From: Symbiodinium natans
Lineage: Eukaryota > Sar > Dinophyceae > Suessiales > Symbiodiniaceae
Direction of reading: 5' to 3'
DNA: 64,000 nt
Assembly (NCBI GenBank): GCA_905221605.1
Contig: CAJNDS010001112.1
Span: 690,972 to 754,971 of the forward strand
Shown here: in pieces, positions 51,007 to 63,000 of the stretch
Numbering within the stretch: position 1 is the first letter of the stretch
Layout: each line of letters starts with the position of its first letter
Notes under the pieces: generated by a model
Told to the model about the DNA's origin: nothing
The model's input: the letters and a program-made list of their open reading frames with translations, nothing else
The model's database searches: none
Program-made: the position numbers and the translations under genes

Positions 51007-54000
51007 GAACGCATCGCAGGTTTTCAGGGCCAGGCATGGTTCACAACTTGAGGTCCACAAGGACACACCCGACTCACCCGACAATCATTGTTGGATACGG
51101 GGTTTCCGAAATTAGGGGTACCTTGTTTTGGGGTCCACAAAACAAGGGGGAATCCTACTATTTGGGGGCCTACTTTAGGGGTCCCCTATTTTCGTGAGGC
51201 ACCCTAAGCCCTAAACCTTGGGATGTTCATCCTTTTTCTAACAGCCCTCACTAGGGATTATAGTAGGAGATACTCTAATCCCAAGTAAGGACTGTTAGTA
51301 TAAGGGGGAAGATCCCAACAGCTGCCAAATTCCAGGCCTTCCCAGTGAACTGCTCGATTAACAGCGTACGGATAATACGGATTCAGCCTGCCATCTGGTG
51401 GAGGGAGGATCAGGAACAATGCCGCCAAGACAAGAGTGCAAGCAGTAGAGTTTAACCTCAAACCATCAACCGGAAACCCCAAACCCTAAGCACAAAAAAG
51501 GTTTATAGGGTTCAGGGTTCAGGGTAGAAGGAGGGACCCCTAGAATGGACTCGCAATCTTATTCCTCCATAGAACCCATATACAACCCCTATATAGACCT
51601 TCTATAGTCCCGAGAAAGGCTAAGTAGCCCCTATAAAAAACCCCGAAGGTCCCTCCTAAGGGTCCCTCCGAAAGTAGTCCCTTGAGACATGCAGCCGTCA
51701 GGTTTGCAATCAAGGGGTTGGGACTCGTACCGCTATAAGGTTGTACCCCGAAAGGTGTCCCCTAAAAACACTCCTAAGATGGCCCGTACCACTCAAGATT
51801 CCGAGACAACCGCAAAACTTCTAGAAACTAACCGCTTTTGCCTCAGATTCTTTGTTGTCACCAAGATGATGTTTCGGACGCCCATTTCATTGCACGGGAA
51901 CTCGGACAATGGGCCCAGGCCAAACCACTTTTAACCCTACATTCATCAGCGCTATATAGCCCCCAAGAACTTAACCGAACCCTATCTACCCCTTATAGCC
52001 CTAAACCCAGAGAGCCCAAGACCCTTACTTGAGGAATCTACCACAAAGTAGAATAGGAAGCCTACATGTCACTTAAAGTCTACTTCTTAACTAAGGGGTA
52101 TAAAGGGCTGTCTTTGGGAACCCCGAACTACAAGAGGCCCCTAAACCCTAAACCCTAAACCCTTTTCCAAGAGACTTCGCCCGCCCCCTAAACCCTAAAC
52201 CCTAAACCCTAAACCCTAAACCCTAAACCCTAAACCCTAAACCCTAAACCCTATTCACCCCGACGCCTCACGCCCTGGAGCTCGCACTTCGTGGGGTGAG
52301 GCCTGCAGACGAAGAGTGTGTCCTGGCACTGGAGACAAGCTCAGGGTCCCTCCACTGGGGTTTTAGGGTTTACAGGGCTTAGCTTCAGGACATTTAGGGC
52401 ATTTAGGGCATTTAGGGCTTGGGGGTTTAGGGTGTAGATGCAAGGGCCCAAGTGTTGAACATGCCGAGGGTTCAGTGTTGAGTGCTATGAGGGCCCCGCC
52501 CCAGGTCTTCGAGTTTAGAGGTTGCGTGGAGGCGAATCAAGGTGTTCGGGGCTCTGGCTCCCCCCAATCAAGTGATAACTCGAACCTACATGACGAAAAA
52601 AACGCTAAATATCTAGGGTCCAAGCATGGGCCCTTGATTTGGGTCCCTTGTTATACAACCCTTACATACAATATGTAGAATAAGGGCCCATACTTCGGAT
52701 CCCTATAAACAAGGGTAAGGGACCACACGACGGGCCCATGGTTCCAACCTTAAGACAAAAAACTACTCGTCTGCTCATATCTTATCTATGTGTATATCTA
52801 CTACCTGCACATGCATATATATATATATATATATTATATCTGTGTGTGTGTGTGTGGTGGGTGTGTCTGTGTGTGTGTGTGTGCGTGAATACATGTGCAC
52901 CTGCATACATAGATAGATAGATGGATAGATATAGATTGTACAGATATACATAGTGTTTGCAGAATACAATCGAATTCAATGTTTGTCGTTGTACTTCTGG
53001 GATTTAGTGGTATCAAAGGGATGACCGAATCGATCTGTAGGAGGATTATGGCCAAAATGTATCCGATGGTGAGATATGGTGAGAAGAGGTTCCTAGGGTT
53101 TAGGGTTTCACAACAAAACACAGCGGGAATGTCCCGCTGCAAGTCGTGGATGTAGATAAAGAGGCGATCGGGGGAGACCTCAGTGGTCTCAACGGCATTT
53201 CCTCGCTTAACTTCGTTGGTTTATTTGTGCCACCTGCCAAGCAAACCCTACACCGCCTAAACCTTAACACCCTAAGCCCTAAACCCTAAACCCTCGGTCT
53301 AGGGAGGCGCCTGAAGAGCAGTGGCTGAGGCTTTTGCAGCTCTATCAGGGGCTCTTGAAGTGAAAGTGGCTACGAGGCAGGTTCATCTGCCAAGGTTGAG
53401 TCTACGCGGCCTTGGGCGTTGCCATGACTGCATACACAATTGCAGCTTCACCCCCAGGCCCAAGGTCCCAAATCCACAACCCACCCACGTGCTTGTGAAG
53501 CTGGGCGAGCCCCTGCAAACCTCCAGCTGCCAAATCCCCGAAGAACAGCTGCAGTCCATGTTCGACCCTTATAGCTAAGACACATCCTCGGTGTAAAACC
53601 GCCCTGCAACGCCACCCGTGAGGTCGGCGAGGGCGTCCTTGCGTCCGCGGTCACACTTGTTTTCGCTTTTGGGGATCTGGAGCACAGGATCGTACGGATT
53701 CATTCCCCGTGCTCCCTAAATCCTTTGGAACCTGGAAACTGCTTCGAAGAAAACCAGAAACCCGCCGAAAAAGGCAAACAAAAGCTTCCTAGCCACGCTG
53801 GACTACAAAAATGTTGTCAGCAATCCGTTCTGCTGCAAAGGCGAATAGCCCCTAAACCCTAAATCCTTTTTGTTACCCTAAACCCTAAACCCTAAACCCT
53901 GAACCCTAAACCCTACCATCAAGAACTCCAGGTTCACGCGTCCTCGACCTTGCCGCCCCCATTGAGGGCCTCCCAGCCTGATGGAGGAACTCAAGGGGTG

Positions 54001-57000
54001 CCGGGTCGAAGGGTTTAGGGTTTAGGGTTTAGGGTTGCTGTTTGTCGGGTTTAAGAAAAGTTGACCCCCATCCTTCCAGTTTAGGTCCCTGGATTTTCGA
54101 GATTTGAGTGAGATTAGTGAAATTTGTGATGGGGAAGCGGATTTGGGGGGTCTGAGAGGGGGGGCTTAGGTTCTCTTGTGCATTCAGTGGGCTTGGATTT
54201 GCAGAGACTTCAGATCCCGCAAGCATTGGTGGGGCCTCCTAGCTGCCCCCCTTTCAGTTTTGGGATTTAGGGTTTAGGCCTCAGGCCTTGCCACCAAGCG
54301 AGCATCATGAGCATCAGCTGCTCAGGTTTTGCCCCAGCGCGGGCCACCAAGCGAGCATCATGAGCATGAGCTGATCAGGCTTCGCCCCAGCACGGGCCGC
54401 CAAGCGAGCATCATGAGCATCAGCTGCTCAGGCTTTGCCCCAGCACGGGCCGCCAAGCGAGCATCATGAGCATCAGCTGCTCAGGCTTTGCCCCAGCCCG
54501 GGCCACCAAGCAAGCATCATGAGCAGCAGCTGCTCAGGCTTTGCCCCACCACGGGCCGCCAAGCGAGCATCATGAGTTTTTCTGGGCCGCCAAGCGAGCA
54601 TCATGAGCATCAGCTGCTCAGGCTTTGCCCCAGCACGGGCCACCAAGCGAGCATCATGACCATCAGCTGCTCAGGCTTTGCCCCAGCACGGGCCGCCAAG
54701 CGAGCATCATGAGCATCAGCTGCTCAGGCTTTGCCCCAGCCCGGGCCGCCCAAGCGAGCAACGTGAGCATCAGCTGCTCAGGCTTTGTCCCAGCACAGGG
54801 CCGCCAAGCGAGCATCATGAGCATCAGCTGCTCAGGCTTTGCCCCAGCACGGGCCACCAAGCGAGCATCATGAGCATCAGCTGCTCAGGCTTTGCCCCAG
54901 CACGGCCGCCAAGCGCGTATCATGAGCATCAGCTGCTCAGTCTTTGCCCCAGCACGGGCCGCCAAGCGAGCATCATGAGCATCAGCTGCTCAGGCTCTCG
55001 CTTCATGAGCATCAGCTGCTCAGGCAAAGTTTTTCTGGGCCGCCAAGCGAGCATCATGAGCAGCACGGGCCGCCAAGCGAGCATCATGAGCATCAGCTGC
55101 TCAGGCTTTGCCCCAGCACGGGCCGGCCAAGCGAGCATCATGAGCATCAGCTGCTCAGGCTTTGCCCCAGCATGGGCCGGCCCCAGCATGTGCCGCCAAG
55201 CGAGCATCATGAGCATCAGCTGCTCAGGCAAAGTTTTTCTGGGCCGCCCCAGCACGGGCCGCCAAGCGAGCATCATGAGCATCAGCTGCCCAGGCTTTGC
55301 CCCAGCACAGGCCGCCCAAGCGAGCATCATGAGCATGAGCTGCTCAGGCTTTGCCCCAGCACGGCCGCCAAGCGCGTATCATGAGCATCAGCTGCTCAGT
55401 CTTTGCCCCAGCACGGGCCGCCAAGCGAGCATCATGAGCATCAGCTGCTCAGGCTTTGCCCCAGCACGGCCGCCAAGCGAGCATCATGAGCATCAGCTGC
55501 TCAGGCTTTGCCCCAGCACGGGTCGCCATTATGAGCATGAGCTGCCCAGCCTTTGCCCCAGCACGGGCCGTCAAGCGAGCATCATGAGCATCAGCTGCCC
55601 AGGCTTTGCCCCAGCACAGGCCGCCCAAGCGAGCATCATGAGCATGAGCTGCTCAGGCTTTGCCCCAGCACGGGCCGCCAAGCGAGCATCATCAGCATCA
55701 GCTGCTCAGGCTTTGCCCCAGCACGGGCCACCAAGCGAGCATCATGAGCATCAGCTGCTCAGGCTTTGCCCCAGCCCGGGCCGCCCAAGCGAGCAACATG
55801 AGCATTGTCCCAGCACGGGCCGCCAAGCGAGCATCATGAGCATCAGCTGCTCAGGCTTTGCCCCAGCACGGGCCACCAAGCGAGCATCATGACCATCAGC
55901 TGCTCAGGCTTTGCCCCAGCACGGGCCGCCAAGCGAGCATCATGAGCATCAGCTGCTCAGGCTTTGCCCCAGCATGGGCCGCCAAGCGAGCATCATGAGC
56001 ACCAGCTGCTCAGGCAAAGTTTTTCTGGGCCGCCAAGCGAGCATCATGAGCAGCACGGGCCGCCAAGTGAGCATCATGAGCATCAGCTGCTCAGGCTTTG
56101 CCCCAGCACGGGCCGGCCAAGCGAGCATCATGAGCATCAGCTGCTCAGGCTTTGCCCCAGCATGGGCCGGCCCCAGCATGTGCCGCCAAGCGAGCATCAT
56201 GAGCATCAGCTGCTCAGGCAAAGTTTTTCTGGGCCGCCCCAGCACGGGCCGCCAAGCGAGCATCATGAGCATCAGCTGCCCAGGCTTTGCCCCAGCACAG
56301 GCCGCCCAAGCGAGCATCATGAGCATGAGCTGCTCAGGCTTTGCCCCAGCACGGGCCGCGAATCATGAGCATCAGCTGCTCAGGCTTTGCCCCAGCACGG
56401 GCCACCAAGCGAGCATCATGAGCATCAGCTGCTCAGGCTTTGCCCCAGCACGGCCGCCAAGCGAGCATCATGAGCATCAGCTGCTCAGGCTTTGCCCCAG
56501 CACGGGTCGCCATTCTGAGCATGAGCTGCCCAGCCTTTACCCCAGCACGGGCCGTCAAGCGAGCATCATGAGCATCAGCTGCCCAGGCTTTGCCCCAGCA
56601 CAGGCCGCCCAAGCGAGCATCATGAGCATGAGCTGCTCAGGCTTTGCCCCAGCACGGGCCGCCAAGCGAGCATCATCAGCATCAGCTGCTCAGGCTTTGC
56701 CCCAGCACGGGCCACCAAGCGAGCATCATGAGCATCAGCTGCTCAGGCTTTGCCCCAGCCCGGGCCGCCCAAGCGAGCAACATGAGCATTGTCCCAGCAC
56801 GGGCCGCCAAGCGAGCATCATGAGCATCAGCTGCTCAGGCTTTGCCCCAGCACGGGCCACCAAGCGAGCATCATGAGCATCAGCTGCTCAGGCTTTGCCC
56901 CAGCACGGCCGCCAAGCGCGTATCATGAGCATCAGCTGCTCAGTCTTTGCCCCAGCACGGGCCGCCAAGCGAGCATCATGAGCATGAGCTGCTCAGGCTT

Positions 57001-60000
57001 TGCCCCAGCCCGGGACACCAAGCGAGCATCATGAGCATCAGCTGCTCAGGCTTTGCCCCAGCACGGGCCGCCAAGCGAGCATCATGAGCATCAGCTGCTC
57101 AGGCTTTGCCCCAGCACGGGTCGCCATTATGAGCATGAGCTGCTCAGGCTTTGCCCCAGCACGAGCCGCCAAGCGAGCATCATGAGCATCAGCTGCTCAG
57201 GCTTTGCCCCAGCACGGGCCGCCAAGCGAGCATTGCGCCTTAGGCCTTAGGCCTTAGGCCTTAGGGTTTAGGGTTTAGGGGTTAGGGTTTAGGATTTAGG
57301 GAGACGCTTGGCATACCCACTGGCCTCCCATGTCCTCCTCTGAGACAGCGCTGGGACTCAGCCGCAGTGTGTGGATCTTCGCCTAAGCACCGCACGCGAC
57401 CAGGGACGCCGGTCCACGTTCAAACCCTGACAACCCTGACAACCCTAAACCCTCAACCCTAAACCCGACCTAGTTTGAGATTGTGGAGGATCCGGGGGGG
57501 GGGGGGGCTTCGAAGGAACGGGATTCAAGAGAGAACGACTTTTGAGTTTTGCATTCAGTGCTGCCCGAAGAAGCTCCAGGGCTGGTTTAGGGTTTATAGG
57601 GTTTAGGGTTTAGGGTTTAGGGTTTAGGGTTTAGGGTTTAGGGTTTAGGGTTTAGGGTTTAGGGTTTAGGGTGTGCACGAACAGTGCTGGAACTATCAAG
57701 CCAGCATCAAGCCTGGATAGACTGCCTGGTTGCTTGGGGTAGTGCTTGGGGTTTGTTGTTTGGGCTTTTTTGCCGCCCGCTTAGCTGAACAGTACGTCCA
57801 CATTGCAGGGATTAAGCTCGATTCGGACAGGAAAACTACACACTGCCGCATCATGGACGCACGCATCGAGTCGTTGATGCGTCTCGCATCACGTGTCACA
57901 GTGACATCAGCAGAAAGCTACCCAGAGAGCCCAATATTGCTTAATTAAGGAATATCCCTTAAATCATACTAAGGATCCCTATATGATTCAAGGTATATTC
58001 CTTAATTAAGCAATATTGGGCTCTTTGGGGCTAGGTTATTTAAACACAAGCCGCCCCCAGCTATAGGCCTTCCAGAGACCAAACACAGTTTTGGAACAAC
58101 AACCCAGAGAGCCCAATATTGCTTAATTAAGGAATATACCTTAAATCATATTAAGGATCCCTATATGATTTAAGGAAGATTCCTGAATTAAGCAGTATTG
58201 GGCTCTTTGGGAAAGAACCCAAGCCCACCAAGCCCTTACGCTAACCACACTGTCGTACGACCTCGAAACGCTCCGCAACTCGCGGTCTGACACACTCACC
58301 TAGAATCAGCACCTACCTGAAAGCACCGCCTCAGGCAATGTCTCTCTGATTCGTTGAACCTATCTTGCATCAGAATGCTTCGATTGCAAGATTTGATTCT
58401 CTTCTGTGACGCATCCAGAGTTTAGTCCGAGGCTCGTAAGCTTTCTCAATGAGGCTCGGCCAGATGACGTTCCTCAAGGGGTTTAGGGTTTAGGGTTTAG
58501 GGTTTAGCGTTTAGGGTTTAGGGTTTAGGGCGATCCCAACCGCGCAGCAAGAGGGCCCTAGAGCAGCGCCGGTCGGAAGTCTGCTTTGCATGACTAGGAT
58601 GGCCCTTAGAGCCCTCTGAGAACATATTCCTCAACATTGTCCTCTTGCAGCTGTTTAGGGTTTAGGGTTTAGGGTTTAGGGTTTAGGGTTTAGGGGATCC
58701 TCTTGCACACAACAAGGGAAACTATAAGATGTCCCGAGAGCCTACCGAGATCATTCTGCCAGCTGCAGAAACTGACCCTAAACCCTAAACCCTAAACCCT
58801 AAACCCTAAACCCTAAACCCTAAACCCTAAACCCTAAACCCTAAACCCTAAACCCTAAACCCTAAACCCTAAACCTTAAAAACTAAAACCCCCCCCCCCC
58901 CCCGACCTGAGCAAGGAAGTCTCAATGCCGAGCTGCGGGAAATACTCTGAGCGGCAACAGATGGGCACGTTGACGTCGGTATCATTCCTGCAACCCAATA
59001 TCCCTTAATTAAGGAATAGCTCTCAGCTGCAACCCAGACACTCCAATATAGGGTTTAGGGTTTAGGGTTTAGGGATATATCCCTTAATTCAGGAATAGAC
59101 CTTAAATTATTAGTAGGATCCCTAATATGATTTAAGGTCTATTCCTTAATTAAGGGATATTGGAGTCTTTGGGAACGCAGACCCCTAAGGGTCCAAGCAC
59201 CTGATTCTTATATACTTGGGGCCCAAAGCCCCTATATAGCAAGAACTTTAAGGCCCAAGTCTAAGTATTCCCTAAACTATATAGCAAGTACTTTAAGGCC
59301 CAAGTCTAAGTGTTCCCTAAACCCGAAACCAAAAACCCTAAATCCTAAACCCTAAATAGGTACATGGACCCTTAGGCGACGGCGCGGTCCCCATTTCCGC
59401 CCCTTCTCCCACAGACTTGTATTCGGAATGTCCCACCTTGCTTCCACATCCCACCCCGATCTTCCAAAACCCCTTAATTAAGGAATGTACCCTAATTCAT
59501 AAAACATGGTCCTTAGTTGAGGTTTCGGAACCCTAAACCCTAGCCCTAAACCCTAGCCCGAAACCCTAAACCCCTTGATCAAGGGGTTTTGGAAGATCTG
59601 GGTAAAGCCGGCTCATGCCAACCCCTCCCTCCTTCCCGAGCCGAAACAAAGCGCACAACCTCGCACCCTGCGCAAGTCCTAGGGTTTAGGGTTTAGGGTT
59701 TAGGGTTTCGGGTTTAGGGTTTGGGGGTTAAGGGTACTATTTGCTTAAGAACCCCCCCAAACAATAACTAATAATAATAATCCCTAAATTACCTTATAAG
59801 GAAGATTTTCTTGTCTTTTTTTTGGGCGGAATTCTTGAGCAATTCGTAGCTTACCCAGATCTTCCAAAACCCTTTGTTTTTTGAACATGCCCGAATTTCA
59901 ACTGAGGATCATTATGATGAGTTAGGGTATGTTCCTTACTTAGGGGGTTTTGGAAGATCTGGGTAAGGTCTCCCAGCATTCTGCAGCGCATCTGTTGCAA

Positions 60001-63000
60001 AGAGCGGACCTTCCCGGTCGCCCGACTGGAACGTAGTCGTCCTGAGGGCTGTTTACCCAGAGGCAAGCCAGGAGATAATTTGGGGTTTACGGATATTAAG
60101 GGTACCATATTGGGGCCCTTATGCTAAGGGAATCCTACACTTTTGCGGGTCTGTATCAGGAGTCCCTGTACTCGAAAACCCCCCAAACAACTTCTCATCT
60201 GATCCTGCAGCTTATCTTTCAAGCATGTCCCAGGCGGAGTTCGCTTTTGATCAGAATCCCTACTGAGAAAGACCATGTCACACAAAACAGGTTGAACCCT
60301 TTGGAACCCAGACCCGGAACCCCAAACCCCAAAATCCGAACCTCGACCCTGATGTGCAAGAGAGCTGTGAGAAGATCAGGCCCAGGCGTCGGATCCAAGC
60401 CTACTCCGGCTCCCCACTTTTTTCGGGCATTGTAGTGGGGATGCTGCATGAGTCTGCTATGTTTTTTTTTGGGGGGGGGGGGGGGGGGGCGGGGGGGGGA
60501 GGGTATACAGATGGCACCCCAATCTTATCCATGTTCGGAAACCCATTAGGGTTTAGGGTTCAGGGTTCAGGGTTCAGGGTTCAGGGTTTAGGGTTTAGGG
60601 TTTGGGGACTTCACAGCTAGCTTCGGGGGCTGCGCTCCGACGCCCCGAAATCTTGCAGGCGGGCGTCCACTTCCACGCGCATCCAGGTGCCGTGCTTGTA
60701 GAGCCTTGCGATGTACACCGACCTGGCAGCTTTCCAAAACAAAGACTCCAATACCCCTTAATTTAGGGAATATACCTGAAAGTTCATATTAGGGATCCTA
60801 CTATAGTTTAAGGGATCCTACTATAGTTTAAGGTCTATTCCTTAATTAAGGGATTTTTTGAGCCTTGCGATGTACACCGACCTGGCGGCTCTCTCTTTTT
60901 TGCCCGGGGCTATCCTAGCCTATAACACCTGAACAAGGCCCTTTGTAGGGTTGGATAGGGGGAATATAAGGCCTTACTATTATACCCTATAACACCTTAA
61001 GGCCCTTTATGGGGTTGGTTTGGGGGGGATTATAAGGCCTTGTTGTCAGACCCTATAACACCTTAACAATGGCCTGTATGGGGTTGGTTAGGGGGATTCT
61101 AAGGCCTAATAGCCCATGCGATGGCGGTAACAAAGACTGCCCAAGGGACGGGGAGAGTCGGAGGAGGGGTGGGATTAGCGTTTAGGGTTCGGGCTTTGTT
61201 TAGGGTTTAGGGTTCAGGGTTCAGGGTCTAGGTTTATAGGGTTTGGGGTTTAGGGTTTGGGGGGGGGGGGGGGGGGTTTGCGATGATGCCCTGGATGCCC
61301 ATGAGGTGCGACCAGTTCGGCACCAGCACAGGAACCAAATTTGACCCCACTCGGCCAGTGGCATTCAAATAAGGTTTTTAAGGGAGGGGGGTATGTAACC
61401 CAAGGTTCCCTAGTACTCCCCACTTCTCCCCAGTAAGGCTCCCCAAGCTTCCTAAGGTTCCCCAGGTACCTACCCCCCTTGAACCCCCTCTTCCGTAAGG
61501 ACCCTGTAACGATGACATTACCGCGCGCCTGTATCTGCAGCACTTTATGTGCGGCTCGTGTGCCAGAATGCAGGTCGCGGGTAATGCAATGATCTCAAAC
61601 ATTTGGCCGTCTCGATTCTGCAAGTTCGGTTGCAGACCCAAACTTGAAACACTTCCTGTAGCAGATACCTGGTTTCAGTTTTCTGGCTTGTGCCTAAAGG
61701 CGAAATCCTTCCAAGTCCTGATGCAAATCAGCCATGATCTCGGAAAAAGTTGAACGTTGGACTAATTTGCGCCACTCTTTCCGCCCGAAGCCCTAAACCC
61801 CAAACCCTACCTGGACCCTTCCTTGTAGTATCCCTATTATGGTTCAGGGTTGAGGGTTCAGGGTCTCTGTTCGACAGCGCAAAAACAAAACACACACACA
61901 CACATGTATATATATATATATATGCTAAACAAGGAAAGCAGAGGTAAGTAGAGGGATGAGGGGCACGTGAAGACCCTAAACCCTAAACCCTAAACCCAGT
62001 CGTATAGCTTGCCTTCGGGCTTGCCAGGCATAGAAGAGCTGCTTCACCAGTTTCGGTCGAAGCGAGATGGCCTCTGCACGCCGGACATGCGATGCAAGGG
62101 TTTGGAGTCTACTATACGAATTGCTGAAGAACCCCCCGCAAAAAAACAAGAAGCATTCTTCCTTATGAGGGGCACATGTAAATGATTCTCTTGCATGTTG
62201 TGTATTTGTTTGATTTTTTCTTGGGGCGGGGGGGGTACACATGTCCGAAACCCAAAAGCCTAAACCCTTGCATACCTCACAGGGCCAGGATCGGGAGTAC
62301 AGGACAGGGGCCACTGCATCGAACGATCAAGGGAAACTGCCCCTAGAGTTGGAGTCTTGGGTTTAGGGGACCCTGTTGAAACATCCTCTAAGGTGACAGA
62401 GGGGCCATCTTAGGAGTAGATTGATGTTAATGGTCACATCAATAAACCGGGTAATACCACCGGAAATCTTTTCGGCCGGTATTTTGGCCCAAAAGTTTTC
62501 TTGTTTCATGAACGATGTCCATCATGTTAGGTTGTTTAGAGACTGGTGTGCCGCTGCCATTTTTCGGCGTGCGAGAAAAAAGTGTGTTCATGCCGGAAAG
62601 TATTCCGGATAATTTCCCAAATATGGCTTTGAGGGAACTCCTTCATATATATATATATATCTTTATATATATATATATGTATCAAGCTCTTTTCAATCGA
62701 GGCAGAGACAGACCCAGATGGCCCAGACGAGGCCCAGAGGAGGGCCCACCCGAAGAGGAGGCAGAGTGGAGGCCCCCAAGGTTTAACCCTAAACCCTAAA
62801 CCCTAAACCCTAAAATTACCTGGCTTCCCCAAACTGTGTTCTAACCCAACAGCGGAACAAATTCTGGGGGGGGGTCATTAAAGCGAATGAGGCCAGGGGT
62901 GCAACCTCTGAAAAGCCCCCGCCCCATCCTCCCTAAACCCTAAACCCTAAACCTCAAAAACCCTAAGCCCTCAACCCTAAACCCTAAACCTCAAAAACCC

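Noticed and set aside
53321-53578. Plus-strand ORF of 85 codons
   Set aside because: It occupies the intron between calpain-like exons J and K and has no recognisable domain; plausible but unsupported.
54678-55892. 404-codon ORF on the plus strand
   Set aside because: It runs through a 53-bp minisatellite whose unit lacks stops in every frame; the antisense frames are open too, and it lies in a calpain-like intron.
57730-57948. Plus-strand ORF of 72 codons with protein-like composition
   Set aside because: It lies in a calpain-like intron on the opposite strand, ends inside a foldback, and shows how easily islands in this DNA look coding by chance.
58560-58620. Minus-strand SHAKQTSDR as a calpain-like exon
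   Set aside because: Exon F joins exon G in phase with a GC donor and AG|G acceptor and gives the expected SEYFP..(I/L)W spacing without it.
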